Shown piece by piece: positions 55,560 through 64,000 of a DNA stretch of 64,000 bases. A program made the position numbers and the translations under genes. Source of the DNA: Hansfordia pulvinata (lineage: Eukaryota; Ascomycota; Sordariomycetes; Xylariales). Under the pieces are notes generated by a model. That model saw nothing but the letters and a program-made list of their open reading frames with translations. It was not told the origin of the DNA and did not search any database. How positions within the stretch are numbered: the stretch's first letter is position 1; each line of letters opens with the position of its first letter. The stretch spans positions 744,001 to 808,000 of the forward strand of contig BJKQ01000002.1 in assembly GCA_006538405.1 (NCBI GenBank), written 5' to 3'.

Positions 55560-57354
55560 GCATCGCGTGTGTGCTGTGGCAGTACCGGGGTCCTGGGGGA
55601 AAGCGGGGGGTATGGGGGGCTGTCAATTGGGTTCACGAGGATACGAGACGAGATCTCGGAAGAAAGAAAGAAAAGGGGGTTGAGTGGCAACGTCGACGTG
55701 GTTGGCATATACCATTGGGAAGCCAACTGGTGGGCATTCGGAGCGCCTCCAACGTCTCTCATTCCTCCCCATCATCGATTGCGCGCATTTCACAGGGGCG
55801 AAGATGTGCTCAGTCGGCTTCGCTGTGTTGATTGAACATCCGCAGACTCGACCTCGATCAGCCCTATCTGCGCATGTCCCCTAGTAAAATGGGAATACCC
55901 CGTCGCTCTGTCCAGATCCTCACTCGTATTGCCGTTTTAGCGAGCCAGCCCCTCCACATGCATGCGAAGTACATTGTCCAATCCATTGTCCAAGAATTCT
56001 CCGCTCCGCGAGTTGTGTGTGTGTCATTGACGGACGCGAATGCGGCGTCCGTCGGTGGGCGATTTAGACTGTAGTACTTGGCGAAGGAGGCGCCGGTCCC
56101 AATCGGTCTGCCCGCTGTCATCGTCCCGGCTCTGAGACTGTCTGTCTGGCTGAACGGCCCGATATTTGTTGACTGGCTCTGTCGGTTTGTGATTCGTCGT
56201 CCCGATTTTTGAATCTGATGTGGACGGCCTGTTTCGATGTTCAGCTTCGGTACAGCGGTTGCAAGGCAGCCTCCGGCACCATCCATGTCTGATCCCGGAG
56301 AGAAGGCTCGGGGGTCTCTTACCGCGAGTTGTCGCCGGTGAAGTTGCTGTAATCGCGCGTCCGTGTGCCGCTCAGATGCCGAGGGCTCGTTGATCCCCAC
56401 GGGCTTGAAAGGTGTCGACCCCGGCTCATAGCCAGTTAAGTCCGTAGCCTATCCGCGTGAAGGGATGAGGGACGTAAGAGCCTGCCTGGCCATGGCATGG
56501 CATCAGCTGGGTTTAAATAGACCTCCGTCACAAACAAAGCTCATAGCTGGCATCGCATACTCAGTAACGCCAGGCCGGGCACGCCTGCATAGACTCCTGA
56601 GAGGCTGGCGTGATTGATCCCAGCATCACAATGCGGATTGACCCTGCTATTGGACGGTACATTCAGACAAGCATTCAAGCAAACGCAACTCTCCTGAGAC
56701 AATAGCTGCAGTATGTGGCTGCAAACAGCCCTCTTTTGAATCGGAATCTGCCCGGGTTCTCCGCTCCGCGCCCCGGGTTTTCCGCCGGAGTTTGTTGACA
56801 AGCCCATTGCTCGAGGGGCCAAGAGACACACACTCGCGCCGGCACGTCCACTCATCATTTCGTCCGAGGGAAGAAGCATGGGCCATCTGCTGGACCCTTC
56901 AACCGTGCCGCGAGCGGGGCGGGAGAGCCGCGTCGTCGCGTCTCTCGGCAGGCTGCGAGACGCGATCATCATCATCACCTCACGGGGGGATTCGGAGCTC
57001 GGCGGCGGCGGCGGCGGCGGCGGCGACGGTGAATGGAAAAGCCCGGGCGGGCTGCTGCATTTCATGAGCCGCCCGCTCGTTGAGATCAAGCTACAGCAGA
57101 CTCTGCTGCAAATAGCAACAACCCAGCTGCCAAAGGGCTCCTCTCTTGTTCCTGGATGACCCCGTCCACGGCTTCCCAGGGAGCGTTTCCGCTCGTGAAT
57201 AGACCAAAAGTACACAGCGCCCAAGCTTCCACGACTCGCCAGCTCCCGCGGTCTCTCAAGCGTTTGCAAGCAGAGTGTATACGCATCCGCAGAGGTTCCA
57301 GTTCCAACCCCCCTCTCCCCCCCCCTTTACCCGCGGAAAGAACTCTGCCTCCTC
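55560..57354. other. intergenic region between TRM732 and a small spliced gene
   Basis: No supportable gene. It contains a short GGC-repeat run near 57000-57027 and C runs near 57308-57326. The open frames have shifting, low-information composition. Confidence 0.5.
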
Positions 57355-57804
57355 TTAGATCCCGCTCTTCTCGTGCTGCGTCACCGTGTGTGTCGGGGCC
57401 CCACTCGGCAAACTGGCCCCGATGCCCGCCAGGTCGACGTCCCGGTCGCTCGGGGAGTTGCCGGGACGCTCTTCGCCGATCGTTTGTTCGTCGGGCCCGG
57501 CGTGCTGGCTGTTCTCGGCGCCGTTCACCGCCAGACTCGGGGTCTGCTTCCTGGAGAGAGTGATATAGGGAGGAGAGGAAAGAATGGACTCGGCGGGTGT
57601 CCAGAGTTACAAGACACAAACACACACATACACAAAGCAACTGTTGCCCGCCCCTGCTCATGGGAAAGAACTCGAGCTGGCGAAAAACAAAAAGAGACAA
57701 GTGTGGACGAGTTTCTCGACTTACCGACGGGAGAGAGTGACCATGGCAACGAGGTCCTCGCTGTTCCAGCCCCTGCTCGGGTCTCTGATGGCGATGGGGT
57801 TCAT
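57355..57804 (-). CDS. small two-exon protein of unknown function (91 residues)
   Basis: Minus-strand exons 57804-57725 and 57550-57355 (TAA) join across a 174-nt intron (GTAAGT donor, CTCCAG acceptor, phase 2). Exon 1 begins MNPIAIRDPSRGWNSEDLVA. Exon 2 reads hydrophilic and protein-like (KQTPSLAVNGAENSQHAGPD; RPGNSPSDRDVDLAGIGASL) and ends THTVTQHEKSGI. It has no signal peptide, membrane segment or cysteine. Canonical splice sites and natural composition support it, and it is easily missed because each exon is short. Family and function are unrecognised. Confidence 0.5.
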
Positions 57805-58677
57805 GGCGAAGTCGTGTCAGGCTGGGCGAGCATCTCTTGGGTGTTGACGCTGCCAGTGGACCAGGGGAAGATGGCTGAGGGGGAAGGGGAGTTCGGGAAG
57901 CAACTAATGAGTGGCAGAGGAGGCGAATCATATACATGGTGGGGACTCCAGAGTGTAAAGTGTTGAACACATGGATGATCAAGTCTTCAGTACCGTAGTT
58001 AAGGTTGGCCCGCGAAAGGTGATGTACACCCGGGGCCTGGCCTCACTCAGATCGTCAGCCACGATGGAGGGGAGAAGGGTCCCTTGGGACGTGGCCCTGG
58101 CGCCAGTCGAACCAAGGACAAGACCGCGCCGGCTCAGTGCTGCTGCCTGTCAGATCCGACTCGCCTCTCTGGATGGCATCCGCGTATCGATCCGGGGCAG
58201 CAGAGTGGAACGCCCAGCCGCGGTGGTGGTAGGAAACAGCGGGACCCGATCAGCAAAAGACCCCAGCACACAGACACACGGCGGCGGCGACGGCGGCGGC
58301 AGTGACAGTGACAATGGCGTTGGTGTCGAACCCTGCCTCAGTGACCGCCACATACGCGAGTAGGCATCTTGGCTGCGGAGCTCGAGGTTCGATCGGCTCC
58401 CGTTGCGAGACTACCGTTAGCTGCCGTTGTGCGCTATGCTTCAATTTTCTATCTCTATTGTCGAGCTTTGCCTCTGCGGGACGTCGCATCTGTGCGGTCC
58501 TTCTTGAGCTCTCCACCGAGAGCATCGCCCAGTAGTCTCGTCGGGGTAAAGCACGTCTCATGACCATGTCGAAACGACCTGTACGCTTGTATACGTCCCC
58601 ACGGTCTTGTCTCTACTTCCAGAGCAGTGAGCCTCCTGTAGCGTCCTGTTGGCCTCTCTTTTGGTCAGAGAGAGACT

Positions 58678-58682
<5 letters not shown>

Positions 58683-58726
<44 letters not shown>
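58683..58726. repeat. (AG)22 microsatellite
   Basis: Twenty-two uninterrupted AG dinucleotides in intergenic DNA, 70 bases from a (GT)n tract. Confidence 0.9.
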
Positions 58727-58727
<1 letters not shown>

Positions 58728-58796
58728 CAAAGAGAAAGAGAGATCAGTCCAGCTGCCGACACTCCGCCCTCAACACTGGCCTCACAGGCAGCAAGA

Positions 58797-58820
58797 GTGT
58801 GTGTGTGTGTGTGTGTGTGT
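58797..58820. repeat. (GT)12 microsatellite
   Basis: Twelve uninterrupted GT units. Confidence 0.9.
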
Positions 58821-60454
58821 CTGGTTGTCTCGTACTGTATCGTAGACAAAGCACGGGGCGCGGGCTGATGTCTCCTCGTGTCTAATAAGAGACAGCCCAG
58901 CCAGACTCATCAGAGCGGCATCAAAGCGCGACAGCATACAGGCATTGGCCCCTGCCAGCCTGCCGGCCCGCTCGCCTACGAGGGCGCTGCCTGCCAGGCG
59001 CGTGGCCCTCACTCTTTCCTTTATCGTCTTGTCTTGTCTCCTGGCTGTCGATCCTGCTGCGCCTTGCGCTGTATTCATTGGGGGCGGCCCCTCCCCGCGC
59101 CTGAGTGATCAGCGGCCCGCTCCGGACGGCTGTCGTCCGAGGTCGCAGTGTCTGCCTTGGATCGGGCTTTCTGAATACGAGCGTCTATCCTACCGGGCGG
59201 CTGAGAGTACCCGTCCGTCCCTGGCCGGGGGGGGGAGGGGGAGGTCTGACAGAAGTGTGAGGGTGGACTTTGGGCCCAACTAGGGGGAACCGCGGTGTGG
59301 GCAGAACTCCCATAGATACAGGTTGCAATGATATTCCTGGCGCAGAAGTTAGGGCGCCACGACCGAGAGTCCAAGAGCGAGGTAGGCCATGTCTTCGCCG
59401 CTCTGTGTAGTGCAAGCCTGTCTGTCTGTCCGAGGCAGACGGAGCACCCGACTCGGAGTCGTGGTGTGGCGACATTGGGGGGAGGGGGCAGCCCTCACGA
59501 AGCCTTTTCTGGGAGAGAGAGAAAGAGAGAGAGAGAGAGAGGAAGATGGAAAGAAATAGAGAAACTGGAAAGAAAACAGATAGCTAAAGAGTTGTGCTCT
59601 GTGCTGACACTCACTTGTTCTCACACGGCAAGCCCGAACCCGGCTCCCCGTCACCCAAGTTGTTCAACATCGGACGCTGACAGGGCTCGTGGGGGAGCCG
59701 CATTGGTTCGTCTGACTCTGGCTCGACTGTACTTGGCCTCTGGCACACAGTGACAACGCAAGCGCAAGGCGGCTTGAGTCCAAAAGGTTTCGGAGTAGAA
59801 CGGCAAAGGGAAAAGAAGAAGAAAGCAAGAGAGGAGAGGAGAGGAGTGTCGGAAGAGAAGAAAGAGAAGGAATCCACTGCCAATGGACTGTCCATCGAAC
59901 AGACAGCTAGCCAGCCAGAAGAATCCCCTCGACTCATCTCGTCCGAAGATCCCAGACCCGAAAAGTTGGCACCGAGGCAGGCAGGGATGTCAGTCAGCCT
60001 TCTCAGCTGGGCCCCCCTTTTCCGCGCCCCCTCGGGCCTCCTTCCCTTCAGCCGCCCCGCGTGCGTGGCGATCTCACGCCAACCTCGCGAGAACGCCACC
60101 CCTTTCCCCCCCGGCTGCCATTGATATTGCCATCCTGCTCTTCTGTTCGAGGTTTTCTCTCTCGTAATCACAGACGCCTTCGCTCACGCGCAACATACGT
60201 CATGATTGAGCTATTTTATTTTGTCCATGGGAGAGCATGGGGAATCCAAAAAAGATGTAAGACGGAAAATCGGGCGCGTTGTGAAGCGGCGGCGAACGGC
60301 GGCGAAAAATGCGACCGGGTTTCTTTCCTTCCTTCCTTACGCTCCGGCACTCACGAGCCGTGATACACACTCAAGAGTGGCGACATCTCGCCCTTCACGA
60401 TGACCGGGTCGCTCGCTCGCTCGCCAACACACTGCAGCACCACCATTCTTCACT

Positions 60455-60474
60455 CGCGCGCGCGCGCGCGCGCG
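60455..60474. repeat. (CG)10 alternating run
   Basis: Ten consecutive CG dinucleotides; potential Z-DNA-forming sequence. Confidence 0.88.
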
Positions 60475-60850
60475 TCGTCTCTCAGCCCACAGTTGCGCGT
60501 TGGGAGGTTGGGCAAGATATCGCCAGCCGTCGCGTTGTTGGAGAGTAACCATCTGCCCTCGGTAAGCGCCACCCGCCCGGCATGGATGGGAAAGGGAAAG
60601 CCCCGGTCACATGACGTTGAGTAGGTGTGTAAGGAGGCAGGTAGGTGGCAAGCGGTGTGAGAACAACGATGGGGCTTGAGAAGCCCCCCCGGGTGGTCAG
60701 AATGGCAAGCCCACCCACGATCTCGTTATCCCCACCGAGCCATTAGTATATGAAATAAAAGGGGGGAGGGGGCGAAGGAGGAAGAGGACATGCCCATGCC
60801 ACGCCGCCGCTCGATCGGCCGATCGCATGGACGTGCTCACTCCCCAGAGC

Positions 60851-60854
60851 GGCA

Positions 60855-60886
<32 letters not shown>
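60851..60886. repeat. GGCGAC hexamer array
   Basis: About five to six tandem GGCGAC units, the first imperfect (GGCAAC), in non-coding DNA. Confidence 0.85.
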
Positions 60887-60888
<2 letters not shown>

Positions 60889-61068
60889 TCTCGACAGTGG
60901 GGAACAACAGCAAAGAAAGAAAGAAAGAAGGACTGAAGCAAGGCAGGGATGCCGGGTTTAACCAACCCACCAGCTGCGCGAGTTTCCCCATCAGACACAT
61001 CCCGCCGCCACCATCTCACCCACTCCCCCAGAGTATGCCATGTGTACGAGTCGGCCGGCAGCGTCTCC

Positions 61069-61098
61069 ACAGAGACAGAGACAGAGACAGAGACAGAG
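61069..61098. repeat. ACAGAG hexamer array
   Basis: Five tandem ACAGAG units. Confidence 0.85.
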
Positions 61099-61406
61099 AA
61101 AGAAGCAAGGGCCACCCAGAAGAGACGTGCGTGAGCGAAGCCGCCCCTGCGATACGTAACATGTAGTAACCACCCTGGTCTCCAGCTTCGCCTTCCGCCA
61201 CCAGTGGTGGTGGTGATGGTGGTGCCGCCTCTGAGCAAAAGACTCTGGCTGACCGCGCCGATCAAGGCAAAGGTAGGTAGGTGGTGATGGCACTTGCATC
61301 ACTTTGCCGCGTGAGATGCCATCATACCTATACCCGTGGCGACGCGAGCAAAATGCCTCGGGAGCCCGTCAAAGAGCACGTCTGCGCTCCCCCCCTTCCG
61401 GTTTCA

Positions 61407-61411
61407 TATAA
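61407..61411 (+). promoter_or_regulatory. TATA-like element upstream of the small secreted protein
   Basis: CATATAAG about 230 bases before the ATG at 61641, followed by a CT- and CA-rich leader. Confidence 0.35.
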
Positions 61412-61640
61412 GACGATGCCCAGTCTCCGAGTTGACAGAAGATTTTAGACTCGGCAGCTTCGACATCAAGAGTGAAGTGAACACAAACACACACCCATTT
61501 ATTCTATTCTCTCTCTCTCTCTGTCTCACCCTATCATAAAGACAAATCACCCCGCCCTTCTCCATCTCAAAAGCCCCATACGCGTCTTGCCCATCTGAAC
61601 GCACACATCCACACACAAACACACACATACAAACAACAAG

Positions 61641-62003
61641 ATGCAGATCCAAGCTATCGCGGTAGGCCTCGTCGCCCTGGCCGCGTCCCTCGCGAGCGCC
61701 GCCCCGCTGCTCCAGCCGCTGCAGGCCGGGGGCGACGACGCTTCTCCTCTCGCTCCCGCGGTAGAGCCCCGCGCCAGACACAAGTCCGACAAAGACAGAG
61801 AGTCGTGGTCGGACAAGACCTTTAGGAAGGACAGGTACCTCGACGACGACAGCAAGAGGGGCAGCTTCTATGAAAAGATTGGCGGCGGGTACAACGCGGG
61901 CAAGGGGGCTGCCAAAAAGCACGGCCCCGGTATCGCGGCAGGTGTTTATGATGCTGCCAAGGAGGTGGCCAAGCAAAAAGCAAAGGAAAGGTTGGGAGAA
62001 TAA
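61641..62003 (+). CDS. small secreted protein, 120 residues, with kexin-like sites
   Basis: Single exon. The N-terminus MQIQAIAVGLVALAASLASA is a clear signal peptide with cleavage before APLL. A pro-like segment follows, ending in basic sites (VEPRAR near 46; DDSKR near 73). The C-terminal part (GSFYEKIGGGYNAGKGAAKK, then HGPGIAAGVYDAAKEVAKQK and AKERLGE) is Gly/Ala/Lys-rich and may form an amphipathic helix. There are no cysteines. If cut at the Lys-Arg, it would release a basic peptide of about 47 residues. The CA-rich leader just before the ATG is typical of well-expressed fungal genes. The family is unknown to me; effector or antimicrobial roles are only possibilities. Confidence 0.65.
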   Translation: MQIQAIAVGLVALAASLASAAPLLQPLQAGGDDASPLAPAVEPRARHKSDKDRESWSDKTFRKDRYLDDDSKRGSFYEKIGGGYNAGKGAAKKHGPGIAAGVYDAAKEVAKQKAKERLGE

Positions 62004-62715
62004 GCACTCCAAAACAAACTCCGGAGAGGACACCAGTGATAGATGGCAGGGGCGAGGACTCGGAAGAAGAGATCCGAGGCAGCAGTTTATGAGCGCAATT
62101 CATCCGACTCTCGCCGAGAGAAGATCCCAACGAAAAGGCAGGCGTCAACTACCTAACCTACGCGCTCACAGACCTTTCCCTTGCAATGATACCTTCGAAA
62201 TGAGAGAAACTTAGATTAGAACAATGGGGTTCAATGCCCAATTAGACAGTTTGGCCTCGAAAGAAGTGCCCGCCCTTCGTTTAGGAAGCTTCCATTGCCA
62301 CAGAAATACATACATCTCACTACAAGTTGCTTACCTAACGTACCTGTTGCGGCTTCCACGTGGCGGCACGAATTCCTTGTGAGATGTAGCTGGAGAGTCA
62401 AGACCATTGTCATTGACGTCAAGCACTCCGTTTCTCATGCTCCAATTGCTCATTACGGCACTTCGTCTCCTTCAGTGGTAGCACGCTTGGTGTCCTGGAG
62501 AAATTGTGGCAAGATGGAACCCAAGGCCTCTCGGGATCATTGCAACGACCATCTATTGTACACACAAGTCGGCTATCCAACCCGTTGGCTTCGCTCTCAA
62601 AGAAGATATATACCGACCAAGAGGCCCAAAGGTCTTGACCGCCCCCTTTGCGGTGGGACCTCCGGGTCACACCACATTACATCCCGGACATCCGGCCTCT
62701 CGCCGAGGATATCTC
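62004..62715. other. intergenic region between convergent genes
   Basis: The 3' flanks of the small secreted protein gene and the coiled-coil gene. Nothing else is recognised. Confidence 0.5.
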
Positions 62716-64000
62716 CTAGATGTCGCCGGCCGAGCCCGTCCTGACGCTCGGGCGCCTGGGACCTGCGGCAACGACACTATCTGTCCGGACTGAATTGGCC
62801 GCACTGCTCGTGGTGCTGTTGCTGGAATCCCCAGAGCGCTTCAAGGTACCACCTCCGGCGAGGTTACTAACGCTCCTGCTGTGGCCGCGAAGGTCGGCAA
62901 CGACGGGCGACTCTCGCCCTGCGGCCCCAACGACTGGCCCGGAGGCATCGATGCCCTCGCGACCGAGGCGAGCCGCCAGCATCGTGTTCTGAGCCTGGAG
63001 GTCGCCGATCTGGATCTTCAATAGATCAACCTGCTTGCGGGCGAGATCGCGCTCAGCGCGGGCATTCTCAAGCTGCAGAGACAGGTTGGAGCGCTCTTCG
63101 CGTTCTGTCTGCTTGCGCCGGCGCTCTTCTGCTTTACGTTGCTCCTGGGCCCGGCGAGCCTCGAGTTTCTCCACGTCCCGCCGATACTTCTCCTCCTGCT
63201 TCGCCAAGTCACGTTCATGCCGCTCCCGCAGCTTGGCCATGGCAGCCTCGTCGCGCGACGCGTCCTCGCTCTTCTTGGCCAAAGCCTTCTCCTGTGCCTG
63301 TCGGAGTTTCTCATCCATCTTGCGTTTGCGATCTTCCAGCTTGCGCAGTTCTTTTTCATGCTGCGAGGGCGCCGATGACTTATTCGTTTGCGACTCTGCC
63401 GACGAATGTACGGAGCGCGCATCGCCGCTTGTGTCGACGGCCGTTGACTTCCCGCCTTCTTGGATAGTAATTGTCTCGTCCTCTTTCTGGTCGGCTTCGA
63501 AGCTGTGAAAACTGTGAATCGATGAAGCCCCATCTTCGTCGGTCATATCGGACGACACCTCGGAGGCGGTATCCCCCCTTGAGCCGATCCCCAAGGATTG
63601 GGAAGTCTCGATGCGGCCGCCCCCAATGCCCCTGAAATCATGCCGTAGAAACCCATGGGGGTGGGCATTTCGTCGTCGTCGTCCGTGTGGGAACCGTCAT
63701 GCTCGTGGGTTCCGTTATTCAAGTTCTTATTAGCAGGGGCTGACGAGTCCCTATCCGGGACGCCCGTCTCGGTCGCCTGTGTCTCCTGGCCGGAGTTTGC
63801 GTCCAGCTCCGAGACCTCCTCGAAATCGTTCAAGGTCTTGGATGAAATCCATTTCAGGAACTTGTCAGCATCGCCAGCAATGCCTCCAGGCGTCCCTCTC
63901 TCCACCATGAAGCGCGGAACGTTGCCACCAGGGTCGCTCCTTGTCACCATCATCCATTCAATCACAGTGTCGTATTCGTCCTCCTGGCCCTTGCCGTCAT
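62716..64000 (-). CDS. coiled-coil protein with DUF3074-like (START-like) N-terminal end; 5' part outside window; frame break at 63573-63578
   Basis: Minus strand, entering from the right edge and ending at a TAG at 62716-62718. The first visible part (EYDTVIEWMMVTRSDPGGNV, then PRFMVERGTPGGIAGDADKF) resembles the end of a fungal DUF3074 lipid-binding-like domain (recognition moderate). A Ser/Asp/Glu-rich linker follows, and then a long Arg/Lys/Glu coiled coil (HEKELRKLEDRKRKMDEKLR to about NARAERDLARKQVDLLKIQI) and a Ser/Thr-rich tail ending RTGSAGDI. The frame from LPNPWGSAQGG to DTASEVSSDMTDEDG changes at a run of six G (coding strand). Seven would make it continuous, and there are no splice signals there. 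A consensus error or a real 1-nt deletion is likely. Confidence 0.68.

Larger units (their letters stand above)
57805..61640. other. 3.8-kb intergenic region rich in simple repeats
   Basis: No supportable gene. It holds an (AG)22 run, a (GT)12 run, a shorter GA tract near 59516-59541, a (CG)10 run, a GGCGAC hexamer array and a CAGAGA array, listed separately. The last 250 bases are the promoter and leader of the small secreted protein gene. Confidence 0.55.

Noticed and set aside
57086..57982. 298-codon minus-strand frame
   Set aside because: It reads through the intron and out-of-frame exons of the small spliced gene at 57355-57804; the spliced frame is more protein-like.

Overview
The window is nuclear DNA of a filamentous ascomycete (Pezizomycotina, most likely a Sordariomycete). 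Evidence: genes are scattered on both strands with kilobase-scale spacers. Most introns are short, with GTRAGT-like donors, CTRAC-like branch sites and YAG acceptors, and coding sequence is GC-rich. The conserved proteins are fungal orthologues (Mdm10, Mic10, Tim23, Urb2, Trm732, a Tea4/Bud14-type SH3 protein). I do not name a species.

Layout. 1-509: end of mdm10. 510-4852: long spacer. 4853-5983: ZIP zinc transporter. 8028-8953 (-): ribosomal protein eS19, with an apparent 1-nt lesion. 9833-11599 (-): ankyrin protein carrying a deaminase-like HxE/PCxxC signature. 12588-13012 (-) and 13590-17947 (+): mic10 and URB2, divergent from one short promoter region. 18895-20748 (+): DHCR24-like FAD protein, convergent with an SDR (21018-22640, -). 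23740-24450 (-): unrecognised secreted protein. 25308-25381 (-): tRNA-Val(AAC). 25610-27727 (-): (6-4) photolyase/cryptochrome-family protein. 28735-30226 (-): wax-synthase-type MBOAT protein. 31482-33757 (+): secreted precursor with eleven four-cysteine modules. 33758-38732: about 5 kb without a supportable gene. 38733-42241 (+): Tea4/Bud14-type SH3 polarity protein. 43814-44701 (-) and 46225-47553 (-): two unrecognised intron-containing genes. 48430-49196 (-): tim23, divergent from TRM732 (50177-55559, +). 57355-57804 (-): small spliced gene. 61641-62003 (+): small secreted protein. 62716-64000 (-): coiled-coil protein, cut by the window edge.

Most of the window is housekeeping: mitochondrial membrane biogenesis (mdm10, mic10, tim23), ribosome and tRNA maturation (eS19, URB2, TRM732, tRNA-Val) and cell polarity (Tea4/Bud14). 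The SDR, photolyase, MBOAT and FAD-protein genes are neighbours, but there is no core synthase, so I do not call a metabolite cluster.

The two most novel items are the kexin-site-rich precursor at 31482-33757, whose 44 cysteines all fall in a repeated C-x4-C-x7-10-C-x3-C module, and the ankyrin/deaminase-like protein at 9833-11599. Several conserved frames break by one missing base at or near C/G runs (8336-8341, 63573-63578, probably near 28941), which points to consensus sequence error or to real decay. A motif related to TACTCGTAC/GTACGAGTA recurs in the spacers and was not noticed in coding exons.
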